Below the pieces are notes generated by a model. It searched no databases, was not told where the DNA came from, and saw only the letters and a program-made list of their open reading frames with translations. From contig CAZDCK010000003.1 of NCBI GenBank assembly GCA_964503965.1, forward strand, positions 62,001 to 126,000: a stretch of 64,000 nt of DNA, written 5' to 3'. The position numbers and the translations under genes are program-made. Below, piece after piece: positions 54,797 through 63,163 of this stretch. Position 1 is the first letter of the stretch; each line of letters starts with the position of its first letter. The DNA comes from Eutrophocola sp964503965. GTDB taxonomy: Bacteria; Pseudomonadota; Gammaproteobacteria; Pseudomonadales; Pseudohongiellaceae.

Positions 54797-56022
54797 CCAG
54801 AGCATTTATATACAGTCTTCTTGCGCTTGCGGCAGGGGCAGGTTTATACATTCTGCTGGGTGATGATCCCGGCTATGTCCTGATCTCGATCGGTAACTGG
54901 TCCATTGAAAGTACCCTGGTGGCATTGGTCCTTTTTCTGCTGGTTGTGCTGGTGCTGATTTATGGTCTGTACCGGCTGGTTGGCTTTCTGAATCCTGCAG
55001 GATTATTTCGTGGTAATGCCTGGTTTGGGGCATCAAGAAAACGAAAAAATGCTGCAGCAGCAAGTGAAGAAGGGCTCAGGTTATTGCTGCTGGGGCATTG
55101 GCAGGATGCCTACAAACTGCTTGTGGAAAATGCGAGACATTCTGAAAACCCGGTCTTTAATTATCTGGCTGCCGGGTTTGCAGCCTGGCAGAGAGCAGAT
55201 AATTCATCCTGGAATTACTGTATGGAGCAGGCGAGCAAGCATGCCCGTCAGCCTATAGCGGGTATTGGCTCCGTCAAGGCCTTGCTGGAGCTCAGAGCTG
55301 GCAAGGTTGAGCAGAGCCTGGCCATATTACTGACCCTTGATAAACAGGCCCCGGGCAGTCCGTTTGTGCTGACCATGCTGAAAGATATCTATGTCTCCGT
55401 CCAGGACTGGGAAAAACTTGCATTGCTAATTCCGGAGCTGGAAAAGCACAAGGTCATCACGGCCACGGAAATGAATGCCCTCAGGGAGAAAATCACAGGG
55501 CAGGGACTGCTTGCTGTGACACCGGAAAATGGAGGACTCGAGGCCCTGCAGAGAAAATGGCATGACAGTGATAAAAAGATCAGGCGCAGTGAAGCAATCA
55601 CGATGATTTATCTGGAGAAACTGATTACTTTTTCCCGTCATGATGATGCCCTGCAGATTGCCTCCAATTTTCTGAAGCATCAATGGAGCGAAAAAATTGT
55701 ACTGCTTGTTGGTTATATTCAGACTACAGACAGTGGCAAGGTGCTGGTGTTGCTGGAGAAATGGCTTAAAGCCAGGCCAAATAACAGCGCCCTTATGCTG
55801 AGTCTGGGGCGGGCAAGTTTGCGCAATAATTTGTGGGGTAAGGCCAGGGAGTATTTTGAAAGTACACTTCGTCTTTCAAAAAGCGACTCGATTTCTGCGG
55901 AGGCCAATGCCGAGCTGGCCCGGTTATTGGATGCTTTGGGTGAACACTCCAAGAGTACAGGGCTGTATGAAAAAGCGATGGCCCAGCTGAATCATAAACT
56001 ACCGGAATTGCCACTGCCTTAA
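54793..56022 (+). CDS. hemY: HemY protein, TPR membrane protein of the heme operon
   Basis: 409 residues. Two N-terminal membrane helices (about 4-22 and 40-62) are followed by a HemY N-terminal motif (NPAGLFRGNAWFGASRKR) and TPR helices such as LLLGHWQDAYKLLVENARH. This is the proteobacterial hem-operon HemY, not protoporphyrinogen oxidase. Its precise role is not established. Last gene of the operon; a hairpin follows directly. Confidence 0.92.
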   Translation: MTRAFIYSLLALAAGAGLYILLGDDPGYVLISIGNWSIESTLVALVLFLLVVLVLIYGLYRLVGFLNPAGLFRGNAWFGASRKRKNAAAASEEGLRLLLLGHWQDAYKLLVENARHSENPVFNYLAAGFAAWQRADNSSWNYCMEQASKHARQPIAGIGSVKALLELRAGKVEQSLAILLTLDKQAPGSPFVLTMLKDIYVSVQDWEKLALLIPELEKHKVITATEMNALREKITGQGLLAVTPENGGLEALQRKWHDSDKKIRRSEAITMIYLEKLITFSRHDDALQIASNFLKHQWSEKIVLLVGYIQTTDSGKVLVLLEKWLKARPNNSALMLSLGRASLRNNLWGKAREYFESTLRLSKSDSISAEANAELARLLDALGEHSKSTGLYEKAMAQLNHKLPELPLP

Positions 56023-56043
56023 CAGGAAAACCTGTCGTTAAGG
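56017..56043. terminator. Hairpin between convergent hemY and ubiD
   Basis: CCTTAACAGG and CCT-GTC-GTTAAGG form a stem with an AAAA loop and a 3-base bulge, overlapping the hemY stop codon. No T tract on either side, so it may be a weak bidirectional terminator or an RNA-end protector. Confidence 0.45.
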
Positions 56044-56055
56044 TCCAGGGAAAAG

Positions 56056-57522
56056 TCAGTCCAGTATTTCCAGTTCGTCCCAGATGTCATCCACTTTCTT
56101 TTTTACGTCTTCAGACATCTGGATGGGTATTCCCCATTCCCTCGTGGTTTCTCCCGGAAATTTTGACGTAGCATCGAAACCGATTTTTGAACCGAGCCCT
56201 GACACCGGAGAGGCAAAGTCCAGGTAGTCAATTGGCGTATTCTCGATAATGACAGAATCACGGGCCGGATCCATGCGGGTGGTCATGGCCCAGATAACGT
56301 CCTGCCAGTTTCTGACATCCACATCATCGTCGGTAACAATTATGAACTTGGTATACATGAACTGGCGCAGAAATGACCATACGCCCATCATCACTCTTTT
56401 GGCATGGCCGGCATACTGTTTCTTCATGCTCACAACCGCCATTCTGTAGGAACAGCCTTCAGGTGGGAGATAGAAGTCAACGATTTCCGGAAACTGCTTC
56501 TGAATGATCGGGACGAATACTTCATTGAGGGCAACGCCGAGAATGGCAGGCTCATCCGGCGGTCTGCCTGTATAAGTGCTGTGATAAACCGGATCCTTGC
56601 GATGGGTTATGCGTTGAACTGTAAAAACCGGAAAGGATTCCACTTCATTGTAGTATCCGGTGTGGTCACCATAGGGCCCTTCATCTGCCATATCACCCGG
56701 TTCTATGACGCCTTCAAACACAAATTCAGCAGATGCAGGAACCTGGAGTTCGTTGCCAATGGACTTTGCCACTTCGGTTTTACTGCCGCGCAACAGGCCG
56801 GCAAAACCATACTCGGAGAGGGTGTCGGGCACGGGTGTGACCGTGCCTAGAATCGTAGCGGGGTCGGCGCCTATAGCAATAGATATCGGAAAGGGTTCGC
56901 CCGGATTGGTATCCTGCCACTCACGGAAATCGAGTGCACCACCGCGATGGGCCAGCCAACGCATAATCAGGCGGTTTCTTCCGAGCAGCTGCATGCGATA
57001 GATGCCCAGATTCTGTCGGTCCTTGTTTGGTCCCCGCGTAATCACCAGCGGCCATGTGACCAGTGGGGCGGCATCACCTGGCCAGCAGGTCTGGATGGGC
57101 AGTTTTGTCAGGTCGACATCGTCTCCCTCAATAACAACCTGCTGACAGGCCGGTTTGCTGACATTCTTCGGTGACAGGTAGAGGGCATTTTTGAACTTGG
57201 GTGCTTTTTGCAGCAGGTCTTTCCAGCCTGCAGGTGGTTCCGGCTCTTTCAGAAAGGCCAGCAGTTTACCCACATCCCGCAGGGAGGACGTTTCATCCTG
57301 CCCCATGGCCATTGCAACGCGCCTGGGTGTTCCGAAAAGATTGCCCAACACGGGGATGTCATATCCCACTGGATTTTCAAACAACAGTGCAGGGCCACCA
57401 GCTTTCAGAGTGCGGTCACAAATTTCAGTAATTTCGAGATTGGGGTCGACTGGGTGACTGATGCGTTTCAGTTCCCCGGCTTTTTCCAGGGCCTGGATAA
57501 AGTCCCGCAGATCCTTGTACAT
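56056..57522 (-). CDS. ubiD: 4-hydroxy-3-polyprenylbenzoate decarboxylase
   Basis: 488 residues, close to E. coli UbiD (497). N-terminal DLRDFIQALEKAGELKRI, central AHRGGALDFREWQDTNPGE and GPYGDHTGYYNEVESFPVF with the catalytic Glu, and KFIIVTDDDVDVRNWQDVIWA. It is a prenylated-FMN decarboxylase of ubiquinone synthesis. It lies 41 bp downstream of rho; ubiX is not in the window. Confidence 0.96.
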   Translation of the reverse strand: MYKDLRDFIQALEKAGELKRISHPVDPNLEITEICDRTLKAGGPALLFENPVGYDIPVLGNLFGTPRRVAMAMGQDETSSLRDVGKLLAFLKEPEPPAGWKDLLQKAPKFKNALYLSPKNVSKPACQQVVIEGDDVDLTKLPIQTCWPGDAAPLVTWPLVITRGPNKDRQNLGIYRMQLLGRNRLIMRWLAHRGGALDFREWQDTNPGEPFPISIAIGADPATILGTVTPVPDTLSEYGFAGLLRGSKTEVAKSIGNELQVPASAEFVFEGVIEPGDMADEGPYGDHTGYYNEVESFPVFTVQRITHRKDPVYHSTYTGRPPDEPAILGVALNEVFVPIIQKQFPEIVDFYLPPEGCSYRMAVVSMKKQYAGHAKRVMMGVWSFLRQFMYTKFIIVTDDDVDVRNWQDVIWAMTTRMDPARDSVIIENTPIDYLDFASPVSGLGSKIGFDATSKFPGETTREWGIPIQMSEDVKKKVDDIWDELEILD

Positions 57523-57563
57523 CAGTCAGCCTCGACGTGTAAAAAGAAATTCTTGTAAGTCGA

Positions 57564-58823
57564 TTACTTGCGCTTCATCGCCTGGAAGAATTCATCGTTG
57601 GTTTTTGTGTCTTTTAGCTTGTCCAGTATGAACTCGGTAGCCGGTACATCTTCCATGGAAGTAAGAAGCTTGCGCAGAATCCAGATACGCTGCAGTTCTT
57701 CTTCTGTGGTCAGCAAGTCTTCCCGACGTGTGCCGGAGCGACGTACATTGATGGCCGGGTAAACACGTTTTTCTGCCATCTTGCGATCAAGGTGTAATTC
57801 CATGTTACCGGTTCCCTTGAACTCTTCGTAGATGACTTCATCCATTTTGGAACCGGTCTCAATGAGACAAGTGGAAATGATGGTCAGGCTGCCGCCTTCT
57901 TCAACATTACGGGCGGCACCAAAAAATCGCTTGGGTCTTTCCAGGGCGTGGGCATCCACACCACCGGTAAGTACTTTACCGGATGAGGGAATAATCGTGT
58001 TGTAGGCCCGGGCCAGTCGTGTCATGGAGTCAAGCAGGATCACAACATCTTTTTTGTGCTCAACAAGGCGCTTGGCTTTTTCAATAACCATTTCTGCAAC
58101 CTGGACATGGCGGGAAGGCGGCTCGTCAAAAGTACTGGCCACAACTTCACCGCGTACGGAACGTTTCATTTCTGTGACTTCTTCAGGACGCTCGTCAATC
58201 AGCAGGACAATTAACTGGCACTCCGGAGCATTACGGGTAATGGACTGGGCAATATTCTGCAGGATGAGGGTTTTGCCAGCTTTAGGTGGAGAAACGATCA
58301 GTCCTCGCTGACCTTTACCGATTGGAGCAATAAGGTCGATGACCCTGGCACTCAGGTCTTCGGTACTGCCATTTCCAGCCTCTAGAAACATCCGGTCGTC
58401 AGGAAACAGTGGTGTCAGGTTTTCAAATAGAATTTTATGCTTGGAATTTTCGGGTTTGTCAAAATTGATCTCATTGACTTTGAGCAGGGCAAAATAACGC
58501 TCCCCTTCCTTTGGCGGGCGAATTTTCCCGGCAATCGTATCGCCCGTACGCAGATTAAAGCGTCTGATCTGGCTTGGAGAGACATAAATGTCATCAGGAC
58601 CGGCAAGATAAGAGGCATCTGCCGAGCGCAGGAAACCGAATCCATCCTGAAGAATTTCGAGAACACCATCTCCGTAGATATCTTCGCCAATTTTTGCATG
58701 ACGCTTGAGCATCTGGAAAATGACATCTTGCTTGCGTGTTCGCGAGACATTGTCCAGTCCCATTTCATGGGCAGTTTCAAGAAGTTCGGAGATGGGTTTG
58801 GTTTTTAATTCAGAAAGATTCAT
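57564..58823 (-). CDS. rho: Transcription termination factor Rho
   Basis: 419 residues, the same length as E. coli Rho. An N-terminal helix bundle and cold-shock-like RNA-binding domain (DGFGFLRS, DIYVSPSQIRRF) precede Walker A in PPKAGKTLILQN, LIDERPEEVTEM and the Q/R loops. It is an RNA-dependent hexameric ATPase. The 433-bp upstream region is long enough for the autoregulatory leader usual for rho. Confidence 0.98.
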   Translation of the reverse strand: MNLSELKTKPISELLETAHEMGLDNVSRTRKQDVIFQMLKRHAKIGEDIYGDGVLEILQDGFGFLRSADASYLAGPDDIYVSPSQIRRFNLRTGDTIAGKIRPPKEGERYFALLKVNEINFDKPENSKHKILFENLTPLFPDDRMFLEAGNGSTEDLSARVIDLIAPIGKGQRGLIVSPPKAGKTLILQNIAQSITRNAPECQLIVLLIDERPEEVTEMKRSVRGEVVASTFDEPPSRHVQVAEMVIEKAKRLVEHKKDVVILLDSMTRLARAYNTIIPSSGKVLTGGVDAHALERPKRFFGAARNVEEGGSLTIISTCLIETGSKMDEVIYEEFKGTGNMELHLDRKMAEKRVYPAINVRRSGTRREDLLTTEEELQRIWILRKLLTSMEDVPATEFILDKLKDTKTNDEFFQAMKRK

Positions 58824-59191
58824 AGGCTGATCAGGATTGTTTAAAAGGAAAGAGGAGTTTTATGCAAAGGAATTAATTATGCTCTTAGCGTAGGGGTATC
58901 GTCTTTGTCGGCCAGGAGCAGTAATGAACAAGCGGTAAAAAAATACTGGGATTTTACAGGCGAACAGAGTGCGCCGGGCTGGTCAAAAGACGTAGTTGTA
59001 TTTATATAATTCTGGTATCGAAAATATTAAACAGTTGTTTGGTTTTTTATCTTTTTTTGGTTCAGGTAATGCGGTTTCTGTCCTTGGAAAAGGTGTCGAT
59101 TTGACGGGCAGAAAGTCAATCTAACACCACCTAACAGGGGTGTCCAGAAAAAAATAGGGGTTTTTCCACCTTATGAAATGCCGCCGAGAAC
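58824..59191 (-). other. Non-coding region upstream of rho (probable rho leader)
   Basis: About 370 bp with no gene. It is AT-rich around 58998-59060, with TATATA-type sequences, and contains a small ACACC/GGTGT hairpin near 59125-59142. The position suggests an untranslated leader subject to Rho-dependent attenuation, as known in E. coli, but no specific leader peptide was recognised. Confidence 0.4.
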
Positions 59192-59230
59192 AAAAAATGG
59201 CTCATGACACATAGGCCAGCGGAGCCATTT
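59192..59230 (-). terminator. Terminator of trxA
   Basis: On the minus strand AAATGGCTC pairs perfectly with GAGCCATTT over 9 bp, followed by a T run, 26 bp past the trxA stop codon. Confidence 0.85.
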
Positions 59231-59256
59231 CTTGAATAACTGGCTCGTAACGGCAA

Positions 59257-59583
59257 TCAGATGGTGCTGTCGATAAAAGCCGCTAGCTGTGATTTTGAAA
59301 GCGCACCGACTTTTTTACCTTCAGCAGCACCATTCTTGAAGAGAATCAGTGTCGGAATACCTTTCACATTGTATTTGGGCGCTGTATCAGGGTTGGCCTC
59401 TACGTCCAGCTTGCAGACTTTGAGTTTACCGGCATATTCTTCAGCAACTTCCTCAAGGACGGGAGCGATCATCTTGCAGGGTCCGCACCATTCGGCCCAG
59501 AAATCGACCAGGACCGGGCCACTGGCGTTCAGGACTTCATCTTCAAAATTATCATCTGTTACGTGGGAGAGATTTTCGCTCAT
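59257..59583 (-). CDS. trxA: Thioredoxin 1
   Basis: 108 residues with the active site WCGPC at residues 31-35, and the conserved cis-proline in KGIPTLILF. It is the general cytoplasmic disulfide reductant. The ATG at 59583 follows AAGGAAA; an in-frame ATG at 59610 would add nine unconserved residues. It has its own promoter and terminator and lies upstream of rho as in Pseudomonas. Confidence 0.97.
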   Translation of the reverse strand: MSENLSHVTDDNFEDEVLNASGPVLVDFWAEWCGPCKMIAPVLEEVAEEYAGKLKVCKLDVEANPDTAPKYNVKGIPTLILFKNGAAEGKKVGALSKSQLAAFIDSTI

Positions 59584-59629
59584 TATTATTTCCTTGGGAG
59601 GTTGGTTCACAGTATTCGTAATTGCAGTA

Positions 59630-59657
59630 ATGATATAGGCAAATTGCCAGTATTCAA
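59630..59657 (-). promoter_or_regulatory. Sigma-70 promoter of trxA
   Basis: TTGAAT (59657-59652), a 16-bp spacer and TATCAT (59635-59630) on the minus strand, about 47 bp upstream of the trxA start codon. Confidence 0.5.
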
Positions 59658-59722
59658 CCCGAGATTTTTCCGATCAGCAGAAATCAGCAGGTCAGGATAG
59701 CCATGCTGTTCTAAAGACCCTG

Positions 59723-60733
59723 TCAGCCCTGGATTCTTTCAGCAGCAGTTTTCGCAAAATAAGTCAGTATGCCATCAGCCCCGGCACGCTTGATTCCTGC
59801 CAGAGACTCTATGATTATCTTGTCGGAATCCAGCCACCCCTTTTCAAATGCAGCGCATAACATGGCGTACTCTCCGCTGACCTGATACGCAAATGTAGGA
59901 ACAGCAAACCGGTCTTTGACGCGGCGAATAATATCCAGGTAAGGCATGGCTGGTTTGACCATGACCATGTCCGCCCCTTCATCCAGGTCCAGGGCCACTT
60001 CATGCAATGCTTCATCGCTGTTGCAAGGATCCATCTGGTAGTTCTCTTTGCCGGCGGCGCCGAGGTTGCCGGCGGAGCCAACTGCATCCCGGAAAGGACC
60101 GTAATAAGCTGATGCATATTTTGCGGAGTAGGCCAGAATTCGTGTGTTGATATGGCCTTCGTTTTCCAGTGATTGCCGAATCGCTCCGATACGGCCATCC
60201 ATCATGTCGGATGGGGCGACAATATCCGAACCCGCTTCAGCATGGGAAAGTGCCTGTTTTACAAGGACTTCAACGGTCGTGTCATTCAGGACATAACCGT
60301 TTTCATCGATTATGCCGTCCTGCCCGTGAGTAGTGAATGGATCAAGCGCCACATCGGTGATAATCCCGAGATCGGGACATGTATCCTTTATGGTCCTGAC
60401 CGCCCTTTGTGCCAGGCCATCGGGGTTGAATGATTCATTACCAAGCTCGGTTTTTGTCGCCGGGTCCGGGACAGGGAAAAGAGCCATGGCAGGTATGCCA
60501 AGGTCACTGACTGTTCGAGCTTCCCTGGCCAGTTCATCAAGGGTAAGTCTTTCGACACCTGGCATGGAAGGGACGGCTTCACGAAGACCTTTCCCTTCAA
60601 TGACGAAAACCGGATAAATAAGGTCATCGGGTGTGAGTACGGTTTCGCGCATCATGCGCCTGCTGAAATCATCACGACGCATACGGCGCATGCGTGTTTG
60701 TGGAAACTGTCTGTTGTTCTGACTGGCGGCCAC
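59723..60733 (-). CDS. hemB: Delta-aminolevulinic acid dehydratase (magnesium type)
   Basis: 336 residues from a GTG at 60733. Active-site segments are AYSAKYASAYYGPFRDA and MVKPAMPYLDIIRRV with the Schiff-base lysines, and APSDMMDGRIGAIR. The metal-site region reads ALDPFTTHGQDG without the cysteine triad, matching magnesium-dependent enzymes such as that of Pseudomonas. It condenses two aminolevulinates to porphobilinogen. The GTG is chosen because GGGAG precedes it and an extended -10 lies 47 bp upstream; ATGs further upstream (to 60904) lie beyond the promoter. Confidence 0.93.
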   Translation of the reverse strand: MAASQNNRQFPQTRMRRMRRDDFSRRMMRETVLTPDDLIYPVFVIEGKGLREAVPSMPGVERLTLDELAREARTVSDLGIPAMALFPVPDPATKTELGNESFNPDGLAQRAVRTIKDTCPDLGIITDVALDPFTTHGQDGIIDENGYVLNDTTVEVLVKQALSHAEAGSDIVAPSDMMDGRIGAIRQSLENEGHINTRILAYSAKYASAYYGPFRDAVGSAGNLGAAGKENYQMDPCNSDEALHEVALDLDEGADMVMVKPAMPYLDIIRRVKDRFAVPTFAYQVSGEYAMLCAAFEKGWLDSDKIIIESLAGIKRAGADGILTYFAKTAAERIQG

Positions 60734-60779
60734 GCCATAACTCCCGGATTCGTCTAAACTCAAGGTTTCAAGGGCGCAC

Positions 60780-60788
60780 ACTATACCA
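60780..60788 (-). promoter_or_regulatory. Extended -10 promoter of hemB
   Basis: TGGTATAGT on the minus strand, 47 bp upstream of the GTG start of hemB. The -35 region is poor. Confidence 0.45.
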
Positions 60789-60800
60789 TAAAGCTGTCTG

Positions 60801-60826
60801 AAGACGTCTTGACTCACCCAAGTGAG
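60801..60826. promoter_or_regulatory. Palindromes in the hemB / TVP38-fusion divergent region
   Basis: AAGACGTCTT (60801-60810) is a perfect 10-bp palindrome. It is followed 2 bp later by CTCAC-CCAA-GTGAG (60813-60826). Both lie between two divergent genes, just upstream of the hemB -10, and could be operators; no known regulator site was recognised. Confidence 0.3.
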
Positions 60827-60920
60827 GAAGTATTTCCCTCTCAGCCGGTCTGGAATGTATGCTGGAGCCAACTCCGGACATAACCAATATAACAAATATA
60901 ACAAAGAGAAATATCAATCC

Positions 60921-63074
60921 ATGAATCTCAAGAAAGGGCTTCTGCTTGTTGCAGTGCTTTCCTTTATAGCGCTGTTTTTTATTCTCAACCTGCAGGCCTT
61001 GTTTACCCTTGAGGCCTTCCAGGAACGCCGTGATGACATACTTTCCTATGCGGCGACGCATTTCTGGCAAAGCAGAATTGTCTACTTTGTTTTGTATATT
61101 CTGGTTGCTGCCTTTTCCCTTCCCGCTGCCGCCATCCTGACGATTGCCGGTGGCGCAGTATTTGGGTTCTGGTGGGGACTGCTGCTTGTGTCATTTGCCA
61201 GCACAATTGGGGCTACACTGGCCTTCCTTATGGCCAGGACATTGCTCAGGGACTGGGTCCAGGAAAAATTTGGCGATTACCTCAGGCCTGTTAACGAGGG
61301 TATGGAAAAAGATGGTAATTTTTACCTTTTTACCCTGCGCCTGATTCCGGTCTTTCCCTTTTTCATGGTCAATGTCCTGATGGCCCTGACCGTCATTTCT
61401 GCAAGATCATTTTACCTGGTCAGCCAACTTGGCATGCTTTTTGGTACGGCACTGTATGTCAATGTAGGGGCTGAACTTGGGATGGCTACTACATTACCAG
61501 ATGTGCTAAGTGTCGGTGTGATCAGGGCAATCGTGGTGCTGGCCGTTTTTCCCTGGCTGGCTAAAGCCTGTATCCGTTTTTTGAAAAACCGCAAAACCAT
61601 GGCAGCATGGAAAAAGTACAGGCCAGGCAATTTTGATACCAATATGGTGGTTATCGGTGGCGGTTCGGCCGGGCTGGTGACAGCCTATATTGCCGCCCTG
61701 GCAAAGGCGCGCGTGACTCTTGTTGAAAAACATCGCATGGGAGGGGACTGTCTAAACACCGGATGTGTACCCAGCAAGGCGCTAATTCGCAGTGCCGGTG
61801 TTCGTCATTTATTTGACCGGGCGTCAGAATTTGGAATCACTGTTTCAGATATAAAGGTGGATTTTCCTGCCGTAATGGAAAGAATCCGACACGTGATTTC
61901 AACAATCGAGCCTCACGATTCCGTGGAAAGGTATACCGGGCTCGGTGTGGACTGTGTAAAGGGACAAGCAACCATCACTTCACCATGGACCGTTGACGTG
62001 GATGGCCGGGAAATACGGACCCGAAATATTGTCCTGGCTACGGGGGCCAGACCTTTTATTCCTTCAATAGAAGGCATCGATACCGTAAATTTCCTGACCT
62101 CTGACACTATCTGGACACTTGAGGCATTGCCAGAAAGATTGCTGGTTATGGGAGGCGGGCCAATTGGTTGTGAACTTGCCCAGGCGTTTTCCCGTTTGGG
62201 TGCCAGAGTCACCCTGGTCGATAGGCTTGAAAGAATTATGCCCCGGGAAGATCGGGAAATTTCAGCATATGTAAAAGAGCGTTTCAGGCAGGAGGGCATT
62301 GAAGTGCTTACCTCTCTGGAGGTAAAGCGCTTTGAAAAAACCGGAACTGGCGGCAGGGCGATAGCGAAAAGTCGATCCGGTGAGGGTGACACTGAAACAT
62401 GTCTCGAATTTGATCGGGTCCTGGTAGCTGTTGGACGACAGGCCAATACGGAAGACATGGGACTGGATTCCCTGGGACTAGTGCTCAACAGCAATGGTAC
62501 TGTAAAGGTGAACGAATTCCTCCAGACAAACATACCCACACTATTTGCCTGCGGTGATGTGGCAGGGCCTTACCAGTTTACGCACATGGCGTCTTTCCAG
62601 GCCTGGTTTGCCTCGGTAAACAGTCTTTTCGGCAATTTCAAAAAATTCAGGATCCATTACAAGGCGGTGCCCTGGGCGACTTTTACGGATCCTGAAGTGG
62701 CAAGGGTTGGTTTGAATGAATCAGAAGCAGCCGAAAAGGGCGTGGCTTACGAGGTAACACGTTATGGGCTGGATGATTTTGATCGGGCTATTACTGACAG
62801 CGATGCCCATGGTTTTATCAAGGTCCTGACTGTGCCGGGCAAAGACAGGATTCTCGGGGCGACAATAGTTGGTCCCCATGCAGCAGAACTGATTAATGAA
62901 TTCATCCTGGCTATTACCCACAACATGGGGCTGAAAAAAATCATGGCGGCGATCCATATCTATCCTACCTGGTCAGAAAGTAACAAGTTTGTTGCAGGGC
63001 AATGGCGAAAAAATAATGCGCCAGACTGGATCTCACCATGGCTGGAAAAGTTCCATGCATGGCGACGTCGTTAA
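60921..63074 (+). CDS. TVP38/TMEM64 membrane domain fused to FAD-dependent disulfide oxidoreductase
   Basis: 717 residues. Residues about 1-230 form a TVP38/TMEM64 (DedA-like) membrane domain with an FGFWWGLLL segment and five to six helices. Residues about 240-717 form a class I pyridine-nucleotide disulfide oxidoreductase: FAD loop VVIGGGSAGLVTA, redox pair GGDCLNTGCVPSKAL, NAD loop VMGGGPIGCELAQ and a dimer domain. The usual C-terminal catalytic His is Tyr (HIYPTWSE), as in MerA, but the MerA C-terminal Cys pair is absent, so mercury reduction is unlikely. The ATG at 60921 starts at the first helix. An ArsM-like gene follows 89 bp downstream. Confidence 0.88.
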   Translation: MNLKKGLLLVAVLSFIALFFILNLQALFTLEAFQERRDDILSYAATHFWQSRIVYFVLYILVAAFSLPAAAILTIAGGAVFGFWWGLLLVSFASTIGATLAFLMARTLLRDWVQEKFGDYLRPVNEGMEKDGNFYLFTLRLIPVFPFFMVNVLMALTVISARSFYLVSQLGMLFGTALYVNVGAELGMATTLPDVLSVGVIRAIVVLAVFPWLAKACIRFLKNRKTMAAWKKYRPGNFDTNMVVIGGGSAGLVTAYIAALAKARVTLVEKHRMGGDCLNTGCVPSKALIRSAGVRHLFDRASEFGITVSDIKVDFPAVMERIRHVISTIEPHDSVERYTGLGVDCVKGQATITSPWTVDVDGREIRTRNIVLATGARPFIPSIEGIDTVNFLTSDTIWTLEALPERLLVMGGGPIGCELAQAFSRLGARVTLVDRLERIMPREDREISAYVKERFRQEGIEVLTSLEVKRFEKTGTGGRAIAKSRSGEGDTETCLEFDRVLVAVGRQANTEDMGLDSLGLVLNSNGTVKVNEFLQTNIPTLFACGDVAGPYQFTHMASFQAWFASVNSLFGNFKKFRIHYKAVPWATFTDPEVARVGLNESEAAEKGVAYEVTRYGLDDFDRAITDSDAHGFIKVLTVPGKDRILGATIVGPHAAELINEFILAITHNMGLKKIMAAIHIYPTWSESNKFVAGQWRKNNAPDWISPWLEKFHAWRRR

Positions 63075-63163
63075 TTTGAATATATTGGTTGAAAGTTAGT
63101 CGCTGAAAAGGAGTAGTTTAAAAATAGCGGCTTGAAAAAGGATATACAAAGTCCGGAGCATCC

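Noticed and set aside
60921..63074. Mercuric reductase
   Set aside because: The C-terminal vicinal cysteines and the NmerA domain are missing and no other mer genes are present.
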